A DNA stretch of 64,000 nt from Streptomyces zagrosensis (GCF_014203645.1 NZ_JACHJL010000019.1:1-64000), one strand, 5' to 3'; positions 1 through 8,799 are shown, counted from the first letter of the stretch. Notes: a model not told the origin generated them from the letters alone. Made by a program: numbers and translations.

Positions 1-95
1 AGCCGTGTGCGGGAGAACCGCATGCACGGTTCGATGCGGCGGGGGCTGGAAACGGGGCGGACGTACTCCGCAACCGCGCCAGCCCTCGACCCTAC
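1..95 (+). mobile_element. 3' end of a group II intron (domains V and VI)
   Basis: Bases 1-32 fold as a group II domain V: the AGC catalytic triad is at the very start, the lower stem pairs GCCGTG with CACGGT, the upper stem pairs TGCGG with CCGCA, and a two-base bulge (TG) sits on the 3' side. Bases 35-95 fold as domain VI, pairing GGGCTGG with CCAGCCC. An unpaired A near 89 is six bases before a terminal CCTAC, as expected for a branch point and an intron end in AY. The reverse-transcriptase ORF would lie left of the window. The 3' exon begins at about 96, some 150 bases from the IS1380 transposase stop. Confidence 0.7.
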
Positions 96-244
96 GTGAC
101 GGTTTGCCGGCGGAGTCGGTAGACCGTTTCGCCTTCCGTGGCTGCTGGCGGGCAGGCCGGTAGCCCGGCTGTCGTGTCGGGTGGGCGCCGGGTTCCACTG
201 CTTCGGAGACGACGGTGCTGCTCGTAGGGATGGAAAGCTACTGG

Positions 245-1642
245 TCAGACTGGGTTGGGCAGTTGGTCGAGCCGTTCGACGGCGTCCGTGACGACAGGCA
301 TCCAGGGCCAGTGGCGGGCGAGGCGGAGGATCTGGCGGCGGCCGGTGGTAACGAGCTGGCCGGCCGAGCTGAACAGGCGGAGCCGCAGGTGGCGGGGCTC
401 CCAGAGCCGGGCCTTGCCGTTCAGCGCAAGCATCGCCATCCAGGCCAGCAGGTCGAGTGCGAGCTGGACGATCTCCAGCCAGACCCTGTTCTGCGCGGTG
501 TCGTGCAGGGGCAGGTTCCGCAGGCCAGTCGCGCGGGCAGCCCGGATGCGGTCCTCGGCCCGTGCCCGCAGTCGGTGGCGGAGTTCGAGTTCGGCGATGG
601 GCTGGCCGGTGGTATCGGTGGCGAAGCAGGTGATCCGCATGCCGTCAGCGTCCGTGATCCTCAGCTGGGCACCGGGGTGCGGGCGTTCCTTCCGGACGAT
701 CAGTCGCATGCCCTTGGGCCAGCCGTCGAGCATGTCGCCGGTGAGTTCGGCGACCCAGGCCCCGTCACGGATCTCTCCGTCGGGCTCGACGGCCGGCGTC
801 CATGCCGCGGGCGGCACCTTGAGTACGGCCTGGTGGATTGCGTCGGTGATGGCCATGCCGACCGAGTACGACAGCCACCGGCCGTGTTTCGCGAGCCAGG
901 CCACGAACTCGTGGGTGCCGCCCGCGGAGTCGGTGCGGATCAGCGTCCGGCGTCCGCGCCGGTAGGACTTGGGCAGCTGGGTCAGGGCCAGTTCGGTGGT
1001 GGTGATGTGATCGGCGGCGGTGTTGCTGCCTGCGTTCCCGGGCCTGAGCAGAGCGGCCACCGGCTCGCCGGTCCCGCCCGTGCCGTGGTCCACGAAGGCC
1101 ATCAGCGGGTGGTGGCCGAAGGTCTTCTTCCAGGTCGCGGCCGTGTCTTCCTTGTCGGAGTGCGCGATCACCAGGACGCCGTCCAAGTCCACGGTCACAG
1201 AGCCGGTCGCATCCGGCGCCGTCTGCCCGGCCACCTTCCACACGTGCTGGCGCACGTGGGACCGGGCGCTGCGGATCGCGTCCAGGGCGCGTTGGCGGCC
1301 CGCTGCGAGCGTGTTGATCAGCCGGGAGACCGTCGGGTCCGAGGCCACCGGCCCGAACACGGCCGGCTCGGCCCGCAGCATGCCCACGTCGGCCAGGCAG
1401 TCGCCGCCGAGAGCGACCGCGAGCGCCACGTCCAGCAGGATCTTGCCGGGATCGTGCACCGCCCGAGGCTTGCGCCAGGGTGCCAGAGCCGCCGATATCG
1501 CAGTATCCAGGCCCGTCTTGCGGACCGTTCCCACCAGCAGCACGGCCCCTGCCTGCGAGACCACTCCACGACCGCTGCCCTCGACACGGACATGCGGGTA
1601 CGACCCGATACGCTTCTTCACCTGAGAAGTGCTTCTTTCCAC
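245..1642 (-). CDS. IS1380-family DDE transposase
   Basis: A 465-residue DDE transposase, full length for IS1380. The RNase H-like core shows the first aspartate in VTVDLDGVLV and the second in IRTDSAGGTHEF, with a C-terminal helix (VWLEIVQLALDLLAW) in the position of the catalytic glutamate. The C-terminus carries the family block around GKARLWEPRHLRLRLF and ARHWPW. Translation starts about 100 bases inside the element terminus at 1743. No frameshift is visible, so the copy may be active if both termini exist. A fragment of the same gene, near-identical over 420 bases, lies at 6088-6510. Confidence 0.88.
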   Translation of the reverse strand: MERSTSQVKKRIGSYPHVRVEGSGRGVVSQAGAVLLVGTVRKTGLDTAISAALAPWRKPRAVHDPGKILLDVALAVALGGDCLADVGMLRAEPAVFGPVASDPTVSRLINTLAAGRQRALDAIRSARSHVRQHVWKVAGQTAPDATGSVTVDLDGVLVIAHSDKEDTAATWKKTFGHHPLMAFVDHGTGGTGEPVAALLRPGNAGSNTAADHITTTELALTQLPKSYRRGRRTLIRTDSAGGTHEFVAWLAKHGRWLSYSVGMAITDAIHQAVLKVPPAAWTPAVEPDGEIRDGAWVAELTGDMLDGWPKGMRLIVRKERPHPGAQLRITDADGMRITCFATDTTGQPIAELELRHRLRARAEDRIRAARATGLRNLPLHDTAQNRVWLEIVQLALDLLAWMAMLALNGKARLWEPRHLRLRLFSSAGQLVTTGRRQILRLARHWPWMPVVTDAVERLDQLPNPV

Positions 1643-1743
1643 GACACGATCTGGACCCTCGACAAGTCCTATCGTTCCAGGTCAGAAGCACTTCTCGCGT
1701 TTCCGATCAAGCCTCGGACACCCATCCACGTGAAAGCCCGAGG
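245..1743 (-). mobile_element. IS1380-family insertion sequence (5' end at 1743, other end not resolved)
   Basis: The transposase gene occupies most of the element. The 5' terminus is placed at 1743, where near-identity to a second copy (6088-6510) stops after CCCGAGG, read outward as CCTCGGG, consistent with an IS1380-type terminal repeat. I could not find a matching inverted terminus between 96 and 244. The left end may therefore be lost, diverged or disturbed by the group II intron whose 3' end is at 95. The element overlaps the 3' end of the STAND gene at 1707-1743. Confidence 0.65.
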
Positions 1744-4700
1744 TTAGTGATGTTTAGGAAGTAGACGTGCCGCGAGCCCGCCACGGCCAGTTGCGGTCGG
1801 GCAGGGTTGACGACACAGTGCGCCACCTGACTGTCCAGGCGAGTTGATGCCCAGACGTGGCCATGTGGGTCGAATACCCGGACGGCGCCGTCCCGTCCGA
1901 CGCTGGCCAGCCAGGAACCGTCGGGCGCCACGGCCACGTCGAGCGTGGTGCCGGAATGACGGACGACGGCTTGCTGGACCCCTTCGGTGACGTTCCACAC
2001 CCGCGCCGTGTGGTCGCGTCCGACGCTGGCAAGCCACGACCCGTCCGGGGCGACCGCGAGCTTCAGCACCCCGTCGGTATGCCCTCGGAGGATGGTTTTG
2101 TGCGTCCTGTCGGCGACGTTCCGCAGATGTATCGCAGGGCCCTCCCCGGCGCTGGCAAGCCACGATCCGTCGGGCGCAGAGGCGAGCGCGTTGATCCGAA
2201 AGGTCTGGCTCGGTATCGCCCCGAGGGCGGTGCCGTCGGCCGGATCCCAGAGTCTGACGGTGCCGCCGTCGCCCGCGCCGGCGAGCCAGGAGCCGTCGCC
2301 GGCCACGGCCAACTTCGTCACGGGTGTCTCGCTGCTGAGTGGTCCGGCCACCGCGTTGCCGGTGTCGGTGTCCCACACCCAGAGCGTGTCCTTGTAGGCG
2401 GTGGCGGCCAGCCAGGATCCGTCCGGGGCGACCACGAGGTCGGAGATGAAATCGGTGCCGTCTTTGAGGACAGCCCGTGCGGAGCCGTCGGCGGTGTTCC
2501 ACAGCCGCACCGTGCCGTCTTGTCCAGCACTGGCCAGCCACGAGCCGTCGGGGGCGACCACCATCGACTTGACGTGGTCGGTATGCCCGTGGAGCACCGC
2601 CCTTTCCGTTGCGTCGGCGGTGTTCCACAGCCGTACCGTGCCGTCGCTTCCGGCACTGGCCGCCCAGGATCCGTCCGGGGCCATGGCCAGGACGGTGACT
2701 TCTCCGGTGTGACCGGCGACCCCGGCCGGATCCTGGTCGACGGTCATGTTCCACAGCCGGATGGTGTGGTCGTCGGCCCCGCTGGCCAGCCAGGAGCCGT
2801 CCGGCGCGGCCAGCAACGTCTCCGCGGCGTTGGAATGCCCGGTCAGCACGGCCCGGGCAGTGTGATCGGCGAGGTGCCACACCCGCACGGTGCTGTCATC
2901 GCCGTACCAGCTGTCCCCTGCGGCGCTCGCCAGCCAGGACCCGTCCGGCGCCACCGACAGCGCATTGACCTGCCCGGTGTGGCCGGTTAGCCGATCGAGT
3001 TCGGCGCCGGTGGCCGGGCTCCACAGTCGGACGGTGCGGTCGTCGCCCGCGCTCGCCAGCCAGGAGCCGTCCGGCGCCACCACCAGCGCCGACACCCAGC
3101 CTTCATGGCCCGTCAGGTCATGGACCAGGCTGCCGTCCTTCGGGTTCCACACACGCACCTGCTCGAAAGCCGCGCTGGCCAGCCAGGACCCGTCCGGTGC
3201 CACGGCAAGGGCTCGTGCTGGACTGCAATAGGAGTTGGTGACACCCAGGTCGAGACGGGCTCCGTCGGCCAGGCGCCACACCCACGCGGTCATTCTGCGG
3301 TGACCGGTGCTGGACGCGACAGCCAGCCAGGAGCCGTCCGGCGCAACGGCCATCGACGCGACCCTGCTGGTGCAGCCGGGCAGCACGGCACGTGGAGTGC
3401 CGTCCGCAGTGTTCCAGATCCGTACGGTGTCGTCGTCGCCTCCGCTGGCCAGCCAGCTGCCGTCCGGTGCGACAGCCACCGCCCAGATGATGTCCGTGTG
3501 GCCGGGGAGCACGGCTCGCTCGGTCCCGTCCGGCATGTTCCACATCCGCACGGTGCCGTCACCGCCGCCGCTGGCCAGCCAGCTTCCATCGGGTGCGACG
3601 GCCAGGGTGTACGCCCCTTTTTCGGGACCGGGAAGGCAGAACATCTCGGTCCCCTCGGCGGGATTCCACACCCGCACGGGGTCGCCGTATCCGGTGCTGG
3701 CCAGCCAGGTCCCGTCCGGTGCTACTGCGAAGGCGCTCGCCTTCACGACGTGGCCGGTGAGAGCGCGGTCGGCAGCGGGATGGGGCTGGTCGGGCAAGGG
3801 CGCCATGGTGGGCCGTAGATGAGGGGCAGTGACCCGATCGACGAGAGCTGTCGCGGCGGCGCCCAGTACGGGATCCCCGGCGGCATAGGCGGCGAAGGTC
3901 GCGATGGTCATCGTCATCGGGTCGCCAGGCTGGTACAGGTGGCTCGTGCCGCGGAGCAGTTGCCCGAGTGCCCGCGCGTGGGTGTCGTCCGGCAGTACGG
4001 CCGTGTCCGCTTCCGCGCTCGCCGGTCCCAGCCGGTGGTTCTTCACGCTGGCCCATCGCAGGTCGCGCAGCAGCGCCGTGAGCTCGTCCGCGCGACCGGC
4101 ATCGCGCAGGTGGGGGGCGAGCTGACGCCACAGGTAAGGCTCCTTGGCCGGGAGCTGCCACCAGGCGGTCGGCAGACTGTCGGCCTTCGGCAGATCTGCG
4201 CGGTAGCTGTCGAGCAGGGCGCGGTGCAGCATGGTGGCGCGCGGGCGTACATCGTGCCGGAGATATCCGGAGATGACGTCGTGGAGGCGGATCGCTGGAG
4301 GGGCGAGCCGGAATTCCTCGATGAGATTCACTTCCGCGTAGACGAGGCACAGCCGTTCGGCCTCGTGCCGATCCACGTCGCCGGAGTGTCGCCAGTAGCG
4401 GACCAGCGTCTCCAGAGGGATGTCTGTGCCGGGCGGAAACACGCCGAGTTGGCGGTAGCGGTCGACCGCGCCAGGATCGGTCTCGGCCAGCATGGTCAGG
4501 CTGGCCGCCATCGTCGTCCTGATCGCCATGTCCCGGGCGGTGGGGTCGGTGGTGTCCAGTGAGGCCGGCCCACCCGTGTCGAGCATGGCCTCCGCCCAGC
4601 GAATTGCCTCGGCGGTGCCGCCCCCGCGCGCGACCCGGCGCCGCAGCGTCCCGTTGACCAGTCCGCACAGCACCGGCCAGCCGCCGGTGCGGGCCACCAG

Positions 4701-5816
4701 GCCGGCGAGCGCCGCTCGATCGACGTCCAGCCCGCGGCCCAGAACGGCTTCGGCCTGTTCACCGGTCATGGCGTCGACCCGGACGCAGGCCGCCTCCGGC
4801 GGTACCACGGCGCCGATTCGCGTCGTGACGAGGCGCGCGCAGTTCGGTGCGCCGATCAGGAAGGGCGCGAGCTGATCGGCACTCCACACATCGTCCAGCA
4901 CCAGCAGACACCTGCGTTCACCGATCACCCTGGCCAGGTGGGAACCGGCAAGTTGGGGGTCGCTATAGGTGGGCCGCTGCCCTGTCAGGTATTCGACGAG
5001 ATCATTGACCGCCGTCGCGATATGGGCGCCGACGATCTGCTGACCGAGGGTCTTCCACAGCACACCGTCCGGAAAGTGGGCCAGCACCCGCTGGTCCCGG
5101 CAGGCCAGTGCGGCCAGCGTGGTCTTGCCGAACCCGCCCGCGCCTGTCAGGCCGGTGAGCACGACTGGCATCGCATCGGTCCGCAGGGCACGCACGATGG
5201 CGTCAAGCAGTTCGGGGCGCGCGATTGCAGAGCGGGCATCGGGCACCGGCATCAGCCAGGTGTCTCGCTGCGGCGGCGCACAGGTCGGGTCGGCGGGCAG
5301 ATGCAGAAACTCGACGGCCAGATAGAACAGGTCGGGATCGCTCAGATGCTGTGCGATGGCCGCGGCGTCCCAGATGTCGAGGGCAACATCGTACTTCTGC
5401 CGCGCCTCATCTTGCAGTTCATGGCGCTTCTTGACCGCGACAGCGGCCACCGTGAAGTAGACGACACGCTGCACCACGTCGCCCTGGCCGCAGATCGTCG
5501 CGAGGTCCTTGCGAATCTTGGACGGGACGTCCTTCTCCTGGATGGTGCAGGCGAGCACGACCTTCTCGGTGGACGCCATCGTCACGAAGACAGAGCTGTC
5601 CGGGAGTTCGTTCGGTAGGTTCGTCCAGTGGCTCTCGCCGTCTCGTCCTTGGTCTCCGCCACCGCTCACCGGCCCTGTGGCGGGAACCAGGTTGCTGACG
5701 ATGCGGTGCCGTGCCAGTTCGAAGCAGATTCGCTCGAAGTCGTGGTGCGCGTTGTGTTCGCCCAGCGTAGTTAGCCCGAAGCGGATCAATTGCGCTCGCT
5801 GCGTCGGACTGCTCAC
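1707..5816 (-). CDS. STAND protein: PD-(D/E)xK-like nuclease, NB-ARC ATPase, WD40 repeats
   Basis: About 1369 residues. Residues 1-170 look like an Mrr-type restriction endonuclease fold: GGGDQGRDGES (about 52-62) followed by TIQEK (about 91-95) fits the D...(E/Q)xK active site. An NB-ARC/STAND ATPase follows, with P-loop GAGGFGKTT (about 225-233), Walker B CLLVLDDVW (about 303-311), an LVTTR sensor segment and a GGWP motif. From about residue 690 there are about 15 WD40 repeats, nearly all containing APDGSWLAS, then a partial repeat. The last 12 residues are read from the IS1380 end, so the native C-terminus is lost. GTG at 5816 follows AAGGGG; GTG at 5843 is an alternative start. By family this resembles antiviral STAND (Avs-like) or NLR-like immune proteins: ligand sensing would trigger oligomerisation and nuclease activity. 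That function is inference. Confidence 0.8.
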   Translation of the reverse strand: MSSPTQRAQLIRFGLTTLGEHNAHHDFERICFELARHRIVSNLVPATGPVSGGGDQGRDGESHWTNLPNELPDSSVFVTMASTEKVVLACTIQEKDVPSKIRKDLATICGQGDVVQRVVYFTVAAVAVKKRHELQDEARQKYDVALDIWDAAAIAQHLSDPDLFYLAVEFLHLPADPTCAPPQRDTWLMPVPDARSAIARPELLDAIVRALRTDAMPVVLTGLTGAGGFGKTTLAALACRDQRVLAHFPDGVLWKTLGQQIVGAHIATAVNDLVEYLTGQRPTYSDPQLAGSHLARVIGERRCLLVLDDVWSADQLAPFLIGAPNCARLVTTRIGAVVPPEAACVRVDAMTGEQAEAVLGRGLDVDRAALAGLVARTGGWPVLCGLVNGTLRRRVARGGGTAEAIRWAEAMLDTGGPASLDTTDPTARDMAIRTTMAASLTMLAETDPGAVDRYRQLGVFPPGTDIPLETLVRYWRHSGDVDRHEAERLCLVYAEVNLIEEFRLAPPAIRLHDVISGYLRHDVRPRATMLHRALLDSYRADLPKADSLPTAWWQLPAKEPYLWRQLAPHLRDAGRADELTALLRDLRWASVKNHRLGPASAEADTAVLPDDTHARALGQLLRGTSHLYQPGDPMTMTIATFAAYAAGDPVLGAAATALVDRVTAPHLRPTMAPLPDQPHPAADRALTGHVVKASAFAVAPDGTWLASTGYGDPVRVWNPAEGTEMFCLPGPEKGAYTLAVAPDGSWLASGGGDGTVRMWNMPDGTERAVLPGHTDIIWAVAVAPDGSWLASGGDDDTVRIWNTADGTPRAVLPGCTSRVASMAVAPDGSWLAVASSTGHRRMTAWVWRLADGARLDLGVTNSYCSPARALAVAPDGSWLASAAFEQVRVWNPKDGSLVHDLTGHEGWVSALVVAPDGSWLASAGDDRTVRLWSPATGAELDRLTGHTGQVNALSVAPDGSWLASAAGDSWYGDDSTVRVWHLADHTARAVLTGHSNAAETLLAAPDGSWLASGADDHTIRLWNMTVDQDPAGVAGHTGEVTVLAMAPDGSWAASAGSDGTVRLWNTADATERAVLHGHTDHVKSMVVAPDGSWLASAGQDGTVRLWNTADGSARAVLKDGTDFISDLVVAPDGSWLAATAYKDTLWVWDTDTGNAVAGPLSSETPVTKLAVAGDGSWLAGAGDGGTVRLWDPADGTALGAIPSQTFRINALASAPDGSWLASAGEGPAIHLRNVADRTHKTILRGHTDGVLKLAVAPDGSWLASVGRDHTARVWNVTEGVQQAVVRHSGTTLDVAVAPDGSWLASVGRDGAVRVFDPHGHVWASTRLDSQVAHCVVNPARPQLAVAGSRHVYFLNITNLGLSRGWVSEA

Positions 5817-5922
5817 CGGTCGCCACCCCTTCTCGTCACACACCGGTTGCGATCAGTCTGCCCGACGCCGCAACGTGCATGGGCCGTTTGATCACACTCC
5901 GCTGCGTGATGCGGCAGCCATG

Positions 5923-5959
5923 GCAGCCCGCCGGGAGCTTCGTACTCCCGGCGGGCTGC
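5923..5959. terminator. Perfect 15-bp inverted repeat, 7-base loop
   Basis: Arms 5923-5937 and 5945-5959 are exact reverse complements (GCAGCCCGCCGGGAG and its complement). It lies about 107 bases upstream of the STAND start, in a 270-base stretch (5817-6087) with no convincing gene. It could terminate a gene destroyed by the IS fragment or serve as an operator. No T-run follows on either strand. A plus-strand reading frame over about 5909-6087 (containing AFEIGVTVQQW) may be a remnant but matches nothing I recognise. Confidence 0.45.
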
Positions 5960-6087
5960 AACTTCCTGTGGTCGAACTGTCTCGCCGCAGAGTGCGCTTC
6001 GGAAAGCTGGCCTTCGAGATCGGCGTGACGGTGCAGCAATGGAAGCTGGACGACGCCGAGGCTGTTCGATCCGGCAGAATCACCGAG

Positions 6088-6510
6088 GCCGGGAGACCGT
6101 CGGGTCCGAGGCCACCGGCCCGAACACGGCCGGCTCGGCCCGCAGCATGCCCACGTCGGCCAGGCAGTCGCCGCCGAGAGCGACCGCGAGCGCCACGTCC
6201 AGCAGGATCTTGCCGGGATCGTGCACCGCCCGAGGCTTGCGCCAGGGTGCCAGAGCCGCCGATATCGCAGTATCCAGGCCCGTCTTGCGGACCGTTCCCA
6301 CCAGCAGCACGGCCCCTGCCTGCGAGACCACTCCACGACCGCTGCCCTCGACACGGACATGCGGGTACGACCCGATACGCTTCTTCACCTGAGAAGTGCT
6401 TCTTTCCACGACACGATCTGGACCCTCGAAAAGTCCTATCGTTCCAGGTCAGAAGCACTTCTCGCGTTTCCGATCAAGCCTCGGACACCCATCCACGTGA
6501 AAGCCCGAGG
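6088..6510 (-). mobile_element. Partial IS1380 copy (5' 423 bp only)
   Basis: Matches 1321-1743 at a constant offset of 4767 bases with only one or two differences seen (for example c/a near 1660/6427). It contains the terminus and about the first 107 codons of the transposase, then breaks abruptly at 6087/6088. It has the same orientation as the full copy, so the two copies flank the STAND gene. Its terminus at 6510 interrupts an IS5-type transposase fragment. The short stretch of near-identity points to recent duplication or recombination. Confidence 0.85.
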
Positions 6511-6513
6511 CTA

Positions 6514-6663
6514 GGTACCAGTCTGGAACTTGTAGACGACTCTGTCGATCGCCTCACGATGATCCTGCCAGCGCCCACCCCGCTTGGGTGTCCGGTCCGG
6601 AAGGAACGGCCCGATCCGCGCCCACTGCGCATCGGTCAGCGAACACCCGGACCACCGACTGAG
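6514..6663 (-). pseudogene. IS5-type transposase, N-terminal fragment only
   Basis: This frame encodes about 50 residues including LTDAQWARIGPFLPD and VYKFQTGT, the N-terminal DUF4096-like segment of IS5/IS427-type transposases. It is cut directly after QTGT by the terminus of the partial IS1380 copy, where a TAG arises at the junction. No proper start codon is evident. The catalytic domain is absent. It records an insertion of IS1380 into an older IS5 element. Confidence 0.7.
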
Positions 6664-6668
6664 CCTTT

Positions 6669-7196
6669 TCAGCGGTGGTGCTCCAGGGTGAGGATGGCCA
6701 TGGCGGTTGACGTCATTCGATTGATCCGGTGGGTGCGGGCCGCGGTCAGGTCGTGGCACCGGCCGGGCAGTGCGGGCGAGATCCACAGCACCTTGCCGGC
6801 CGGGTTGGTGACAACGTGCATGGTCACGCCGTGGCGGCGGTGTTTGTGGGAGTAGTGGGCTGTGCTGTCGCCGACGCGGTCGCACTGCGCCAGGGTGCCG
6901 TGCAGCAGGACGTAGTCAGGATCATGAGTGTGTAGGACCTTCAGTAGCCCCGGTGCCCGGTCGGCCGGCAGGCTGGGGACGCGGCTGGTGTAGGCGTGGG
7001 CGGTGCCGACGCAGATGCCGAAGCCGCCGGCTGTCTGCGCGAGGGTGTCGTGCTTGCGCAGGTACACCAGGGCGACCAGCGCGCGTTGGTGCGCAGGAAG
7101 CTTGCAGCGGCGGTCACCCTCGCGGGTGACGATGAGGATGGTGACCCACTCGACCAGCGCATGAGGCAGGTCGAGTGCGGCAGGATACGGAACCAA
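6669..7196 (-). pseudogene. IS5-family (ISL2-like, DDE_Tnp_4) transposase with internal deletion
   Basis: About 175 residues. The N-terminal HTH region (PAHQRALVALVYLRKHDTL, GFGICVGTAHAY) and the start of the DDE_Tnp_4 domain (VLLHGTL, WISPALPGRCHDLTAARTHRI) are intact. The protein then jumps straight to the usual extreme C-terminus (NRMTSTAMAILTLEHHR). The middle-to-late catalytic part, normally about 70-80 residues with the second Asp and the Glu, is missing in frame. The deletion is inferred from memory of family architecture. The element is presumably inactive. Confidence 0.65.
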
Positions 7197-7695
7197 CGGG
7201 GCTTTTGAGCTGATGAGTTGAGATGTCGAACACCTCCCTCAACGGCACAGGAGCCTCGTGCGTTGCGCACCCCGCCAGCGTCACCCGATCAGTGACCACT
7301 CTGAAGAAGCTCAGTGGACGCATTGGAGTTGGCATCGCCGCGTGAGGTCGAGCCAGAGAAATTTCGTAGGCCGCGTGGTCTGGCTGATGGCCGGACCTTC
7401 GATGATCGCTGTCACTTACCCTCCACACCTTGCTCAGCGCGAGGGCCGCCCCCGCGCTGCCGTGCGCTTGCCAACCCGCTGCTGCGGCGCCTTCCAAGAG
7501 ACGTCACGACAGCGGGAGTTCTGGGGTGGTGCTGTGCGACCCTGACCCGATTCGGTCGCCATGGGTAGTGCTGATCTAGCCGTTCGGAGCCGGGGAGGCT
7601 CTACAAGGCCGCGCGGCGCGTGGCCTACGTGTGGGTTGCCGCGGCCAGGGCCTCGGCGACCTGTGGAGTGGTGAGCTAGTTCCACGAGCCTGGTT
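7197..7695. other. No gene recognised (decayed mobile DNA)
   Basis: The 500 bases between the IS5-type pseudogene and the first Nudix gene contain only short frames on both strands, without a recognisable domain or a convincing ribosome binding site. Given the neighbours, this is probably residual IS sequence. I see no terminal repeats or tRNA. Confidence 0.4.
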
Positions 7696-8187
7696 TTACT
7701 CGTAGTGGCCGTTTGTTAGGAGCGGAATACCCTGTCGTAGGCGTTGAGCCCGCCGCGCGTGATCGACCCGGCGCATGGTAAGCGGCGTGCAGTGATCAGA
7801 GAGTTGGTCATAGCGAATAAGGGCGATTGCCCCGTACGAGTCGCTAGCGCTTTCTGGGAGGATAAGCGGTTGGCCTTTTTCCTTCGTGAAGAAACCGCCG
7901 TAGAAAACGACGTGGAGTCCTTCGCCTTTCGTTGGCTCCGCTTCGCGTGTACGTGAGTCCAGGACGAGGGCCTGCCATACGTGGCGCTCAAGTCCAGTTT
8001 CTCGAAGGAGGCAGCGTTCCGCGGCCTGGCCCAGGGTTTCCCCTTCTGTGCGCCGGCCACCGGGGAGGCGCCATTTCTTGTCTCCGTAGCGTGCCTGGAG
8101 CATTAAGACGGTTTTCATGTCCTGGCTCTGGAGAAGAGCGCTAGCGCTTGTTTTCAGAGTTGAGCTACAGCCCTCAGCCAGGCTCAT
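7696..8187 (-). CDS. Nudix-domain protein with degenerate Nudix box
   Basis: 163 residues from the ATG at 8187, chosen because AGGAGG lies six bases upstream; a longer frame begins at 8238. The fold is recognisable from DKKWRLPGG and KGEGLHVVF. The Nudix box keeps Gx5E and RETGL, but the REUxEE core reads RCLLRE, losing two of the usual glutamates. The protein is a paralogue of the 8834-9592 product: both share KGEGLH-V--GG and end in LTNG. Last gene of a minus-strand operon. In the Streptomyces element pSAM2 a Nudix protein (Pif) blocks transfer into cells already carrying the element. A similar immunity role here is inference. Confidence 0.72.
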   Translation of the reverse strand: MSLAEGCSSTLKTSASALLQSQDMKTVLMLQARYGDKKWRLPGGRRTEGETLGQAAERCLLRETGLERHVWQALVLDSRTREAEPTKGEGLHVVFYGGFFTKEKGQPLILPESASDSYGAIALIRYDQLSDHCTPLTMRRVDHARRAQRLRQGIPLLTNGHYE

Positions 8188-8280
8188 AACCGTGCCTCCT
8201 ATGCCTGGGAAACCCGTCTCCAGCTCCGGGGCCATCACGGGGGCTGGAGACGGGAGAACTGGGGAGAGAGACGCCCTACT

Positions 8281-8799
8281 TCAGATTGTGCTTATCCAGT
8301 GTGGTATGCCGTCGGCCGGCTTGCCTTCTACCAGAAATGGCGACAAAAGGCCCGCCTGAAGTGTTCTGAAGGCTGCCCTAATGCGCCTTTCTTGGCCGGG
8401 GATGACGAGATCACCCATATCATCCCGAGACACCATGCGTATATCGCTGATCTCTTTGGAGGCCGCTGCCGGCACAGCCAGGTTCACGATTTCGTCAGCC
8501 GTGAGTTCGTCAGCCACGGCAACAAAGTTGATGCCTTCCGCTGATGTCTTGCTTGCCATGACCTGATCAGCCGCGACGTAGTGCGTGAACTTGCGGATGA
8601 TCCCCGTTTCTTCGAGCACTTCCCGTTGCACGGCCTGGCTAATTTCCTCGCCCTTGTGGGCAGCTCCGCCAGGGAGTTGCCAATGGGGCTTGTATGTCGG
8701 TTTCACGAGGAGAATGCGTTCCTGAGCATCTACAAGCAGGGCGACACAGCCGAGACGTCGGGCGGGCGGATTATGGGGGTCAATGTTCGAGTGCAGCAC
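8281..8799 (-). CDS. Nudix hydrolase
   Basis: 172 residues with a complete Nudix box: Gx5E (GAAHKGE), seven residues, then REVLEETGI, so catalytic function is likely. The N-terminus RRLGCVALLVDAQERILLV is the usual first strand pair. Substrate unknown (nucleoside diphosphate derivative in general). GTG start at 8799; the ribosome binding site is weak. It is the middle of three Nudix genes and, unlike its neighbours, looks catalytically intact and belongs to a different Nudix subfamily. Confidence 0.82.
   Translation of the reverse strand: MLHSNIDPHNPPARRLGCVALLVDAQERILLVKPTYKPHWQLPGGAAHKGEEISQAVQREVLEETGIIRKFTHYVAADQVMASKTSAEGINFVAVADELTADEIVNLAVPAAASKEISDIRMVSRDDMGDLVIPGQERRIRAAFRTLQAGLLSPFLVEGKPADGIPHWISTI

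Noticed and set aside
3289..3822. Plus-strand and alternative minus frames across the WD40 region
   Set aside because: The repeated DNA keeps several frames open, producing long shadows of the real gene.
1321..6510. Classical composite transposon made of two intact ISs
   Set aside because: The right copy is only 423 bp and lacks one end, and no second terminus was found for the left copy, so mobility as a unit cannot be claimed.
7258..7685. Several 80-130 codon frames on both strands
   Set aside because: No recognisable domains. They overlap each other and sit in decayed IS sequence.
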